64,000 nt of DNA from Calonectria ilicicola (lineage: Eukaryota > Ascomycota > Sordariomycetes > Hypocreales > Nectriaceae): NCBI GenBank assembly GCA_020809705.1, contig CP085829.1, positions 2,170,001-2,234,000 of the forward strand, given 5' to 3'. How positions within the stretch are numbered: position 1 is the first letter of the stretch; each line of letters opens with the position of its first letter. This document shows, in pieces, positions 11,143 through 22,401 of this stretch. The notes under the pieces were generated by a model. That model was given only the letters and a program-made list of their open reading frames with translations. It was not told where the DNA came from and searched no databases. The translations under genes were made by a program, and so were the position numbers.

Positions 11143-13375
11143 TTAAACTTGGTGGGCTTCTATGTCCGAGTCGTAAGTCGCGTTCGTGCCGATATGAATA
11201 GTGCCAAATGGCTTGTTGTTCTTGATGCCCTCCTGTTCGACAACAACCCGATCCTTGGTGAGGAGGGTGAGAACATGGAGGAACGCCTGCGCCGCAACTC
11301 TCTTGTCATGGACTGCAGGGTTTGCAATTTCTTCAAAGTTGACCCAGCGGCGATCAGGGTCAGCGGGACGGGTTGTGCCACACTCATGCGCCTTGTCCAT
11401 GGTGTAAGTGAGAAACTGGAGGGAGGACTTGTCCAGCCCGCCGGTCGACTCTTGGGTTGCTTGCTGGTGGTGATCTCCACCGGGGAAGTCCATGCCTTCA
11501 TACTCGAGAGACGAATCTTGAAGATCCAACAGAGGCAGGCTGCCAGTACCATCGACGAGATCAGGGCGGTCGCTGTGTCGTTCAATGGCACCTAAGGCGC
11601 TGTCTCGAGGAAACAAAGGGCTTGGGGCTGGATGAGCTTTTTGGGCGCTTTCAGGTGCTCGGATAGAAGAACCAGGGATAGCAGACGGAGGTCGGCTCCA
11701 GGGTACCACTGAAGAATGGTGATCCTCAAGTGGTGGTGCAGCTTCCATCCCGATCTCGGGGACTGAATAATCACTAAGAATAACAGAGCCAAAGTCGTCA
11801 ATCAAGCCACGCCCCATCTCATCCTCGTCGTCATATCTTGGCCGAACACGACGGGTTTCGTCCTCATCGTCTTGGAATGCCTCAGCAGAAGTACGACGTC
11901 GACCACGATGCTCTTCCTCTGGTCCTCCAGACTGTGTATCCTGGAGAGTAGCCTTAAGGGCGCTGCCAGCAAAATGCTTTGCGAGAGGATGGGACATTTC
12001 AGTAGCGCCTTGTCCAATTCCGATGTTGGCAATTCCATTACCGAACAAGAAAGCAGATGCATTCTTGCGCGCTTGTGCAGGAGTAGTCGTTCTGGGTTTC
12101 TTGCGGCGAGTCTCCATGTTTTCAAGATAGTTTCGGGACCAACTGAGGAACTCCTTGCGGGAGACGTGGTCAGACTCGTCGACCATCTGAGGAGCTTTTC
12201 GGGGGCGTCCACGCTGAAGAGGTGCAATAGCCTGCACCACGTCGTCTGTTACAATGGAACTCAGGCTGTCAGTTGAAGACGAAGAGCTGCGCTTTCTAGT
12301 GCGTGGCTGCTTGGGGAAAGGTGCGGCGTCGGGAAGTGCATCCTCGCCCACAATGAGCACATTGTCTCCCACGAGAAAACCATTATTCTTGCCAGGGCGA
12401 TCCGCGGAAATTTCCATGTCATGCCCCAGAAGTGCCATCTCGTGCAGTTCTGTTCCAGGTAGTGGTGGCAACTCAGGCTCGAGGTCATCAAATCCGATCA
12501 AGTTACCGTCGCCGTCAAAGTTCAAGCCAATGCTGGAAATTGGGTCTGGATCGTTGACGAAAGGATTGAATTCCAAAGCCGCTTCTGGGTAGTAGTATGG
12601 CTTGGAGAGAGGCGAGTCTTGGCCAAGATCAGAGGGAAGGCGATAATTGTCAACAGAACGAGACGAGAGTGGCAGGCTAAAAGGGATGAAGGAAGGGTTG
12701 CCACCGGATGAAAGAGTCCCTTGGCTCAGGGGAGTCATCTGCGAAAGGCCTTGTGTTGAGAATTGGCTGGGAACAAAGCTGAGCTCTTTGTTGCTAGTGA
12801 AGAGATCAAAATTTGGGAGTATGTTCATCACGTCAAAACTCGGGTCATCTTGCAAAGTGATTTGATGGCGCCTATGCGCAAATAATTAGCTTAGCTAAGG
12901 AGTTTAGGGCAAGATATAAGGCGTAATACGTACTTTGCTTTTCCGGCTTTAGGGTCAAGCTCACTGGTTTTCATGACGCGAAAAAAGGTCAACATATCCG
13001 ACTGGGTCTTCGTGGCGTCGGAAAGCATATAGTGACATTGCTGCGCGAACACACGAGAGACCCCGTACAGAAGGTTTCCTTGGAGTCGCAGCGCAAGAGG
13101 AGCACCTGGGTCGATGATCTTTTCGCATGCCTTGGGAACATTGACCTCTTGAATGGCTTTGCGCGACAAGCGGCGATGCGAAGTCTTTCCCACGGTGGCA
13201 ACAAGCCTGTGAAGCGTGAGTGAACCTTGCACTACAGCGAATATTTTTCATTGATAGACGCACCATATGGTAGAGACGCCATATTGGCTATTACTGAGGA
13301 CTTTTGAGAGGAGTTAGTGGATTGTGATGCTTCACTGAGGGGCTTGGCTCACTCACTCTCGTGGCTGTAAAACAT
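11143..13375 (-). CDS. rec8: Meiotic cohesin kleisin subunit Rec8
   Basis: Four exons on the minus strand: 13357-13375, 13264-13300, 12934-13206 and 11143-12871, giving 685 residues. Rec8 closes the Smc1/Smc3 ring and holds sister chromatids together until separase cuts it in meiosis. Seen: the spliced N-terminus MFYSHEILSNSQYGVSTIWL, with REC8-type rather than Rad21-type residues, then RLQGNLLYGVSRVFAQQC of the N-terminal Rad21/Rec8 domain. The central part is long and polar, with an RGRPRK AT-hook-like motif near residue 330 and acidic patches. The C-terminal winged-helix region holds AAQAFLHVLTLLTKDRVVVEQ, which in kleisins contacts Smc1. Exon 1 is only 19 nt and exon 2 only 37 nt, so automatic annotation may miss them. 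A candidate separase site is at residues 461-464. Confidence 0.9.
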
Positions 13376-13985
13376 GTCGTATTATTAGGACTCCGGATGT
13401 AATTGAATAATAAGAAAAGACCCCATCAAGGGGGAGAATGAAGGGTTCTTCTGGAAACTACTAAACTCTGAGCCTGCTCTAAGACGGTGTCTCGGGTACA
13501 GTCGCAGTAACAATGTTGTAGAAATGGAGTTGGTGATGCAAGATTTCTCTAGCGGATGGCGGAGATGAATGTGAGAAAAGGCTAGAGTTGCCAAGGCAGA
13601 CACGCCGTCGGGAGCAAATGGGGGCGTTGTCGTTGCATGCTTGGGCAGCTGTCGCGGGATGTGCGAACAGCTGGCAGCCCCAGACTGGCAGTGTTGAGGG
13701 GCATGGCGAGGCACACGTTATTTTCTTTGGCCAGCGGGAAATGAAGTCAATCTTCTAGTTCAAATCGGGTATGAAGAAAAATCTGTGTCATAATGGAATT
13801 GGCTTGATTCTACATGGTGCGACAGCTGTGATTGTTTCTTTCTGTAAGTCAGTCATACTTTATTTTACACTGCAATGAACCATTTTCGGGTTTTGTGCTT
13901 CAGGCAAGTCAGCAGCAACTCTCTGGAATAGACCTCTGCTCTGCTCATAGAGTCAAACCTGTGCAGCGTCTTCAACAATAAGCGC
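13376..13985. other. rec8 promoter region and tRNA 5' flank
   Basis: About 610 nt upstream of rec8 and the tRNA-Val gene. No coding sequence is supportable. Confidence 0.6.
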
Positions 13986-14059
13986 GGTTCTGTGGTCTAG
14001 TTGGTTATGGCATCTCGTTAACACCGAGAAGGTCCCCGGTTCAATCCCGGGCGGAATCA
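13986..14059 (+). tRNA. tRNA-Val (anticodon AAC)
   Basis: A 74-nt cloverleaf without intron. The seven-pair acceptor stem is GGTTCTG with CGGAATC (G-U pairs allowed), and the discriminator base is A. The D arm carries the A box TGGTCTAGTTGG. The anticodon stem TCTCG/CGAGA encloses loop TTAACAC, giving anticodon AAC. The T arm contains the B box GGTTCAATCCC. It sits between rec8 and the MFS transporter gene and is transcribed by RNA polymerase III from these internal boxes. Confidence 0.95.
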
Positions 14060-14061
14060 CA

Positions 14062-14066
14062 TTTTT
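14062..14066 (+). terminator. Pol III terminator of tRNA-Val
   Basis: A run of five T residues begins three bases after the mature tRNA 3' end, the usual RNA polymerase III stop signal. Confidence 0.75.
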
Positions 14067-14488
14067 GTCGTTGGTGTATCCTTAAGCGTGAGGACGTTTT
14101 GTATTTTTTTTTGGGGGTCTCTTTTGGTGGAATGGAACACTTGCCCATTGCGCTAAGATTTTAGCTGATTGTACGCAAAAGCCGCACATTGGACACATTC
14201 GCTCACCCGTATTAGGCATTGGGAACGTGTGGCTGGTTATCAGCAATTTGTTGAGAGCAACTAGTCATAACCAACTGTTCACATTTTTTGTCCTATCTCA
14301 TAATCTATCAGACTATTCCTCTATACTGCACCTCTTCTTCATTAAAACCCTAGTTGATAGAGTCCATTTCATGGCTCGACTATTGCTTTTGGTTGGGCAT
14401 GAAGAAATTGACGTGAAAGTATCGCATGTTGAAATGCGATACCATCCGTGTGTCGTTTGACCTGTTTAACGGGTCAAAGTGACTGGTC

Positions 14489-16408
14489 TTATTTATGAGT
14501 TGTCCTGAGACCTGTACCACTGGCAATAAGGGCAGTACAGATACCGAGGCAAGCTACACCAGTCATTGCCCCAAATGCATACCGTAGGCCATCGTAATAT
14601 ACCATGCGTGCCTGGAGCTGTACATCGGGTGGTAAATGGCGGATTACTTCGACTGAATGGCGGATTTCGTCAATAACCTAAGAATAAATATGTGTCAGCG
14701 ACTGGCTTCAAATTCCTCACTCAAACGCAATCCCAGAGCAACAAGGAATAGGGGCGTACTCTCCATTTATCGGATATCTCGCCCAAAGCGTCCGGCAAGC
14801 GAACGCTGAGCGTAGTTTGCACAATGGCAGAGGTGACTGAAACACCCCAAACAGTACCTAGAGAGCGGACGAGGTAGACAGTTGAAGCCGTCACCGCGTG
14901 ATCTACAAAAATTGTTAGCGAACATGATCTCGTCTAGGATTCCCCTACTGTTTAGGGAACTGGCTTACCAGCATGTTCAAATGAGGCGAGCGATGTAAAC
15001 AAAATGCCGGGATAGATGATGCCTTGGCCCAGGTTGGCGGGGAAGACATAGACGAAATACTTCCAAGTCGAGTCCTCGAATCCCAGCGATGTGACCAATG
15101 CATTTCCAATCGCCATGAGAATTGCACCGGTGCGTACAAGCGGGATCAGCTTTCCCCAGCGGGACATGACGACGCCAGCAATGACACCTCCGACTGGAGT
15201 TGCCAATGAGGGGATGGCGAGGCGCGCTCCGGCCGTTGTAGCCGAATCTAACAAAACCACCTGGAAAAATAGTGGGAGCATGAAAAGGTACTTGAACGAA
15301 TGTTAGTTCCCGAGACAATAGGAAACGATGATTCATTGCCATCATTACTTACACCATAAGCAGCCATTCCAGCACAGACGTTGGTAATTTGCGTTGCAAT
15401 CGGAAGGCGTCCGTGAAATAACCGTAATGGGATAATTGGGATAGCTGTTGTCCTGGCCTCAACTGAGAGAAATAAGGCGAAAAGCACTATGCTGCCGATC
15501 AAAGCACCAAGGACCCAGGGACTTCCCCAAGGCAACTCGTTTCCTCCCAAACTTAGACCAAGAAGTTGAACAGAAATGGCTAAGACTAGCAAGAAGGAGC
15601 CAACAAAGTCCACTCGTTTCCAGAGAGCGCCAAGGCCACTGCTATGCGAGAAACCACCTGACTGGTTGGAGACGACGAGAACACCAGTTACAAAGGCCAG
15701 GATGGACACAGGCACTTGCAGTAAAAAGCACCACCGCCATCCAATGTGGTCAGCGATGGAGCCTCCAAATGATGCTCCAGATATCGCACCGAAGCCGTAA
15801 ATTCCATTTTGTAAGGCTTGATACATGCCTCGTTTACGGAACGGGATCATGTCTGAATTGACAATAGTGGCTTAATACAGAGTTAGCAACAATAGCGTTG
15901 TTCAAGCCAAAAGAATACTGGGGAACTGACCCATTGTCATCAAGCCACCGCCACCAAAGCCCGTCAAGGCACGCATGCAATTCAGGAAAACGACATTGTT
16001 CGCGACGCTACAGCCGAGACAGCCAGCTGCAAAAGTGACAGTTGAAATGAAGAAGCACAGGCGGCGGCCAAAGATGTCTGAGACGCGCCCATAGAGAGGC
16101 TGGAATGCGGTGCTAGTAACTAGGTAGGACGTTGTCAACCAGGATGCCGTGTTGGCGGCGCCAAACTCTGAGCTGATAACGGCGTAGGTCGACGCCGTAA
16201 TGGTGCTATCCAGCCCATACAGAAACACATTAGACATGATGGCAAGCTGGATCCAGAAGAAGCCGCGCGGGGCCTTCCATGTAGCCTCATCTGGGGCGTG
16301 AAGCAGCGGTTGATCTTCGCGCGGCTGCTCGGGCGTGTCGCCGCCACTACGGTGAGATTCGAGATCTGCGGGTGCAAGGGCGTTAGGCGACACTGGAGGA
16401 TCCCGCAT
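14489..16408 (-). CDS. MFS transporter, DHA2 / vacuolar basic amino acid (Vba/Fnx) type
   Basis: Five exons on the minus strand: 15931-16408, 15353-15870, 14969-15290, 14760-14902 and 14489-14677, giving 549 residues. The best match is the 14-TM DHA2 group including yeast Vba1-3 and fission yeast Fnx1/Fnx2, which import basic amino acids into the vacuole by proton antiport. Seen: a polar N-terminus of about 48 residues, TM1 FFWIQLAIMSNVFLYGLDSTI, the MFS motif A GRVSDIFGRR, then LTGFGGGGLMTM joined by splicing to ATIVNSDMIPFRKRG. All introns are short GT-AG with branch sites GCTAAC, ACTAAC or GCTGAC. A drug or siderophore exporter of the same family cannot be excluded; the N-terminal PLL motif near residue 34 might be a vacuolar sorting signal. 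Confidence 0.85.
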
Positions 16409-17933
16409 TGTGAGATGATGAAACGGCGCTCGGAACTGACAGCGACAAAAAAGGGTCTATGCGGGCGGTGATTGTTTAAGAGAAGTTGATGTTCAAAGAT
16501 AGAAGCGCGGATCTAACGAGTGAAACACGGCCAATTACCAAGGGACGCTAGGTTAGTGAGGACCGAGACAGAATTGCAATAGGGCATTTATCGGGCCGTC
16601 GGTGGGACAGGGGGGCACAAAAACGGTGCAGGGCAGGGCACGACCAGCGTGTGGTGCCAACTATCCAGGAACAGGAACATGGGACACTCGGTGTGACTCT
16701 GGCATGTCGAAATAGTGGTCCGAAATCACGAATATCGCCCGAAGCGGAAATAAAAGGCTGGTGGATCTCGATCGTCCAAATGCCGACTGGGTGGATGTTT
16801 AGATCCGAGTCATGGAGCCCACCACCACGTGTGGGGAACGGATTGGATGCGATAGCGCTAATGCTGTTTTCCCTAGTATACAGTGCTTCTTTTTTGAAAA
16901 GTTTGGCAAAGAGATAAATCATCAATTGGCCTATTAGCGCAGTTGTTGTCGTGGGACCAAGTTGAAGTTGGACATCCATTGCATGCGGGGAGCGGGGGCA
17001 CCGTTGTCCTACAACAACCAAGTAAACTAGTCGCCAAGGAATATGAAAGCACTGCCAAACTCAACGTATCGCTCAACGGTCCCAAACCTACACAGTACAC
17101 CCGAAGATCGGACCCAAAATCTTACCGTGTAGCGTAACATTGAACAAGGATCAGCAGCCCCGAACCCTGGCGGATGGATAAGCCCTGGAAGAGTATCCAA
17201 CACAAAGCTGTCAGACTTTTTCTCTAAAGGTCAATTAAGCTATGGCGACAGGAATTTGATATTGAATATGATATATTTATGATGTAATATTGTTTCCATC
17301 TTCATATCTCCATTCAGAGATTTGCGTCCCAACTCTGACGGCACCGGTGTACAACACTTCCCCAACAAACCCCGACATCCCCTCCATGAATGCACTAACT
17401 CGACCACTGTTAGCCGATGTCGAGCCATTGATTTCCAATCACACACCGAATTACTCATTCGTGTATTTATCAAGACCAATGACATCTCACAACCCCGCTT
17501 CGACACGTCACTAAGTCGCAATGGCACGTAGGAAGTCAACCTACAACATTGATGTGCCTATCACGCAATATCGAATACCTGGCATCGATCATCAATTGGC
17601 TATGATATTCCCTCATCACTTTTCCTCTATCCCGCATTTATCATTAAGAATTGACCAATGGAGGCCCTGAGAGTCAACCTGACGTGCTCACATCTATTTA
17701 TGCGTCAATCAGCGATATCGCACCTCTTCAACCCATATTAAGCACCAAAAGCCCACCTTCATTCTGGTATCAACTGGAATTCGAATAAAAATACATTCGA
17801 ACCAAAACTTACAGGCTTAAAAATTGTGGTGGAATTCAGGCTCAGAGACTCCCTCAAGGTGAATGTACCTATTCTTGGGTAAGATGGAGTTCCAGGCCGC
17901 TGACGCTGATAGCATCGATTGCATACTTCCACC
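16409..17933. other. Divergent promoter region, MFS transporter / arylsulfotransferase
   Basis: About 1.5 kb between two divergent starts. No supportable gene. The part from about 17220 to 17300 is AT-rich. Short overlapping frames have no recognisable content. Confidence 0.6.
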
Positions 17934-19713
17934 ATGAAGTCTTTCATCCATAGTCTTGCAGCCGCTTCACTGTTCATCCCGCTTGTTGCAAGCGATTGGC
18001 AGTATCGCTCCAGGACTGACTTGGCACCCCCTCGCCTCAACATCACCATCCCCGCTACGGACAAGGTTGAGAAAGGCTACATCTTTGTTGCTCCCTTTGC
18101 TGGATATCCGGACACCCCTACCGAGCAGCACGGTCCTCGTCAAGCTGGCCCGTACATATTCCGAGATAACGGTGATCTTGTCTGGTCAGGCTACGGCATC
18201 TACAGCATCTGGTCCACCAACTTCCAAGCCGGACGCTGGAAGGGCAAGGATATCCTTTTTAGCTTTGAGGGTGACCACAATGCTGGATACGGTCACGGCC
18301 ATGGCCACATCACCATCGTAGACCAGCACTACGAGACTATTCGTGAGCTCCGTGCAGGGAATCATAAATTGGTTGACAAGCATGAATTCCACATTGTCAA
18401 TGAGGAAACTGGACTCATCCAGATCTACCAGCCTGTGCCTCGTGACCTTACTCAGTGGGGTGCTAAGCCGGAGCAACAGTGGATCGTAAACGCCATTATT
18501 CAGGGTTTGTTTTAATATACCCTCCATCTCATATATAGTGCATAAATGAAGCTGACTTTCCCCAGAACTTGATATTGCCACTGGCGAACTACTCTTTGAG
18601 TGGGCCAGCTTGGACCACGTCCAGCCTGATGGTTCGTGTCCCCTGCCTATAACCAACAGCCTGCTTGACCTGATACTCATCCGTCTTTTTATAGAAGCCG
18701 TTCTTCCGATCAACCCAGGCCAAGCTGGAGCAGGCTACAATAGTTCCGACGCTTGGGATTATTTCCACATCAACAGCGTCGACAAGGATGCTGACGGCAA
18801 CTATCTCATCTCGGCCCGTGATGCCTGCGCCATTCACAAGATCAACGGCACGGATGGCTCCATCATCTGGCGCCTTAACGGCAAGCGCTCCGATTTTCAC
18901 ATGGAAGAAGGCACCAAGTTTTGTTTCCAGCATCATGCGCGTTGGCTCGAGCAGGACGGTGACATTGAGGTCATCAGCCTGTATGACAACAGTGCCCACG
19001 GGACCGAGCATAGTGGTGGATCCGAGGTTCACACAGCTCCCACCAGCAGCGGCAAGATCCTGCGTCTCAACACTAGTTCCTGGACCGCCGAGTTGGTGGG
19101 AGCCTACTTCCCGCCTGATGACCTCCTCTCCAAGTCCCAGGGCAGCACTCAGGTCCTACCAGGCGGAAACGTCCTTGTCAACTGGGGCTCTGAGGGTGCC
19201 TTGACCGAGTTTACCGCAGATGGCACTCCCATTTTCCATGCCTACGTCGACTCGGGGTTCCTGGGCGTGGGAGCTGAAAACTACCGCGCCTTCAGGTACA
19301 ACTGGACCGGCATCCCCAACGAGGTTCCAGCCATTGTTGCGCTCCAGAACGACCAAGGAACCACCGCCTACGTCTCCTGGAACGGCGATACCGAGACTGC
19401 CGCCTGGCGCTTCTACGCTGTAACTGACAACTACGGCTCGCGCAAGTTCCTCGGTGAAGTCGAGCGGACCAGCTTCGAGACTAGTCTTTTGATTCCCGGC
19501 GCAGCCATCTCCAGCGTCTCTGCGGAGGCAGTGGACGCCCGGGGCCGGGTCCTGACCTCCACAGCCTCCGTCAGGATCGAGGCCGAGATCCTTCCAGCCA
19601 AGCTTGGCTCTTCAGCTTCCAAGGAACAGAAGCCCCTGAATGAGAAGAGCAACTGGAACGACTACGCCATTCTCAAGGTGATGCGTCTGCGCCCAACGGG
19701 TCCCGACCTGTAA
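17934..19713 (+). CDS. Secreted arylsulfotransferase-family (ASST-like) protein
   Basis: Three exons: 17934-18504, 18566-18631 and 18695-19713, giving 551 residues. The start is the ATG in CCACCATGAAG. Residues 1-19 (MKSFIHSLAAASLFIPLVAS) form a signal peptide, so the protein is probably secreted or vacuolar, and NxS/T sequons are present (NIT, NGT, NSS, NTS, NWT). The body fits the fungal arylsulfotransferase (Arylsulfotran_2) family, a propeller-like fold related to bacterial PQS-independent arylsulfate sulfotransferases: GHGHITIVDQHYETI, DKHEFHIVNEETGLIQIYQP, WDYFHINSVDKDADGNYLIS and FCFQHHARW. Enzymatic activity of the fungal members is not established, so a sulfotransferase reaction is only inferred. 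The second intron (18632-18694) is 63 nt and has no in-frame stop, so a 21-residue longer retained form is possible. Confidence 0.85.
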
Positions 19714-20532
19714 ACTGGTTATACTTTTTTTTCCTTGTTTCTACTTGTCTTGGTTCCAATAGCGCGCGGGTCTAGACTTTGGTCCCCCAAAACACGTCAA
19801 AGGGCCACCAAAGAAGGTCGGCGTTTCAAGGCAAGACGCCCGAGACAAAAAGAGACAAAAAAGAAAAGAAAGTAAAAAACCGAGAAATTAAGCTTGGGCA
19901 AAAATGCGCTGTCACTTTTTATCTGGAACTGTAACACGCTGGCTCAAGTTTAAATGGATATGAGTTGAAGGGGGGAACAAGGGGGGATTGGTTGGTTGGT
20001 TGGTGGTGAAGTTGCTTTTTTCTGGGGGTGGGAATCAAAGCCGGTCGTTTCCAAATGTACACTCCTGACAATTTTATGGCTGTGTGTCAAACATGATTGC
20101 TTTTCGCATGGCCTCTACATTCATTTAGCCTCTTATTTTAATGCGACACTATGTGTCTTGGCGACATTAGCCGTGAGTCGATCCGGCCGCTTGGGGACGG
20201 CCCTCGTCGGCCGCAAGCCATAGGGGGCCTAGTGAGGTTTCACCTGTCGATCTTGATCGCCAGTTGTTTCCGCGCCACCTGAACGCTTTGGGAACGAAAC
20301 AAGTCAAAGCTGCAAAGTGGCTGCTTGCTTTGACACGGGCAGTCAAGATCACCAAAGTACAAGAATTTCAAAGTTGATTATAATCCAGAGTTTTTATTTA
20401 GCTCTATAGCACTCTTGCACGCATATACAACACCTCTCCCACTGTAGATGTAAACCCCCTTGTAGCGAATATGTACAGGTCGAAAGAAGTCCCAAATTGA
20501 GGTTGACTATCGCTCGCTATGCTGCAAAACTT
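19714..20532. other. Convergent 3' spacer, ASST-like gene / ferric reductase 2
   Basis: About 820 nt between two convergent genes. It includes an A-rich stretch near 19855-19890 and a TTGG microsatellite. No gene was seen. Confidence 0.6.
19988..20003. repeat. TTGG microsatellite
   Basis: Four perfect TTGG units in the 3' spacer, followed by TGGTGG. Confidence 0.9.
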
Positions 20533-22401
20533 TTACCACGTAAAGCTCTCCTCCACAAAATCTACCACGTTGCATCCTTGTACTGTCCGTACTGCTCCTC
20601 GCACATCATCCGCTAATGCGCCCGGGCCGCAGACTGTGACACACATGGCACCCATCTGCTCTGACACCTCCTTTTGAAGGAGCAAAGGCACGTTAGGCCG
20701 CCCCGGAAACATTCGAACTGTTGAGCTGCCGCTGTCAATGTCACGCGGATTCTTAGGCCGAGTGACAAAGATCTGAATGCGGAGCACGTCCCTACGGTTA
20801 GGGATTCGTAGGATGGTGTCCATGTAGGGTCGAATCCATTCGAGAGATTCATACTCACGGATGATCCAGACCAGGGTAATGCGACGGGTTGAAACGGTTC
20901 CATCATTGTACCCTTCCAGGAGGTGGCGGACGTAGGAGACTTGATGTGTGATTCCAGTTGAACCAGCAAAGAGTACAACATGGCCGTATGAGTCGAGACT
21001 GTTGTGACCAGCATAAGGGCCCTCCATGGCAGCCTTGATGTACAAGCCCCTTGGCTGTGATGAGGCTTGGTTCCATAGTTTGCGGGTCATACCAGTCTGA
21101 GCTCCAATGAGGAAGGAAACGGATGTGTTTAGTTCTGAGGTGTCAACAGAGCCAGGGGACTTCTTCTCGTGTACGGGCAGGTATTTGCTGTCAGAGTGCT
21201 CCACCCAGCAGATGGAGAAAGGGTGGTTTTCCCAGGCATTAATACCCTGAAATCGGAGGTAGGCATGGGTACCAGGCTTGATGTCCACATAGCGCGGGAG
21301 GCGGAGGGTGACACGAGTGACCTCACCAGGCAGGGGCTCGCAGACGGCGTGAGTAAAGCCTTTGGCCGACCAGTTAACATAGAGAATTCGGAACATGCGA
21401 GCCAGGCGATCAGCGAACCAAAGGGCCATGATGGCCATTATCCAGGGCAGCTGAGGGAGACCACCAGCGAGGGAGGATGATGCGCAGTGGATCCATGTGG
21501 CGACGAATGAAATAAAGGCCAGGACGATGTGAACATTAAGAAACGTCTCATAGAAGGCATGTCGGAAGGGCGAAACAGAAAGGAAGAAGAGCAACACCAT
21601 GGCAAGAGTACCGACGAAGCCCGATCCAATAAAAAGCTTCTGGACGATCTGATCGCCAACACCTGACCAGCCAATGTCGGCAACGCAGACAATGGCCCAG
21701 GCAATGGTATGGATCACAGATTCAATGACCACAATACGGCCCATCCATCGATGCAGGAGGTTGTAGGTATCGAAGCTGATCTTTAGCAGCGTGATGAGAG
21801 GGTTGTTGCGACCAGCGAAGATGATCAGAGGGATCATATTCACCAGAGCTAGGGTACCCGAGCGACCTCGCAACTCTGCACAAAACGAATATCGATTCTT
21901 GTTGGCCCAGTTGAGCACAAACATGTAGGCAATGTTGCTGCCCAGGTAAAGGAAGAGGAGGATGAAGTGGAGACGGGAGGGAAGGGTGCCGATGTTGATG
22001 GCTGAAGAAAGTCGAAACTCTCGGTTGTGGCGCTTGTTCCACAACGGCGCATAGATGAGATGCTTCTTTAGATTTGGCATCCAACTCCACTGCGCAACTC
22101 TCCAATACACCTGCTTGTGCCCTGGGGTATGCAAGGTCGATACTTTGCGAAGACCCGCCCACAACAGTTCGAGAATACGGATGAGAAGTACGATCATGGC
22201 CGTGATACCCAGACACCACCACAAGATGTCCTTAAAAAGCAAGTTCATGGGCTGGTTCACGCCATTGAGCGAGTCGTGATACTCGGAAATGGTGCTGGTA
22301 GGTTGGGCCTCTTCGGTGCCATCGCGAATCTCAAGGAGGGTTGCGGTTGCCACCAGGTTCGAGTCGGCGAACCCGCGCCGGAGTAAATCCATCACGGGCA
22401 T
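20533..22401 (-). CDS. Ferric reductase-like transmembrane protein (second copy)
   Basis: Single-exon gene of 622 residues. The start is ATG at 22401, the first ATG in the frame, preceded by a CAA-rich leader; the frame stays open upstream to 22545 but without an ATG. Seen: several TM segments, heme-ligand pairs H217/H231 and H291/H305 (each 14 apart), FAD motif HPFS at 393-396, NADPH motif GSTGIT at 480-485 and the terminal VCGPGAL motif. The family reduces Fe(III) or Cu(II) before uptake, usually under iron-starvation control. It lies on the same strand as the first ferric reductase, about 18.6 kb away, but sequence between them differs strongly (for example HPFSICW versus HPFTISS), so this is not a recent tandem duplication. 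No obvious iron-repressor site was recognised upstream. Confidence 0.92.
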   Translation of the reverse strand: MPVMDLLRRGFADSNLVATATLLEIRDGTEEAQPTSTISEYHDSLNGVNQPMNLLFKDILWWCLGITAMIVLLIRILELLWAGLRKVSTLHTPGHKQVYWRVAQWSWMPNLKKHLIYAPLWNKRHNREFRLSSAINIGTLPSRLHFILLFLYLGSNIAYMFVLNWANKNRYSFCAELRGRSGTLALVNMIPLIIFAGRNNPLITLLKISFDTYNLLHRWMGRIVVIESVIHTIAWAIVCVADIGWSGVGDQIVQKLFIGSGFVGTLAMVLLFFLSVSPFRHAFYETFLNVHIVLAFISFVATWIHCASSSLAGGLPQLPWIMAIMALWFADRLARMFRILYVNWSAKGFTHAVCEPLPGEVTRVTLRLPRYVDIKPGTHAYLRFQGINAWENHPFSICWVEHSDSKYLPVHEKKSPGSVDTSELNTSVSFLIGAQTGMTRKLWNQASSQPRGLYIKAAMEGPYAGHNSLDSYGHVVLFAGSTGITHQVSYVRHLLEGYNDGTVSTRRITLVWIIREYESLEWIRPYMDTILRIPNRRDVLRIQIFVTRPKNPRDIDSGSSTVRMFPGRPNVPLLLQKEVSEQMGAMCVTVCGPGALADDVRGAVRTVQGCNVVDFVEESFTW

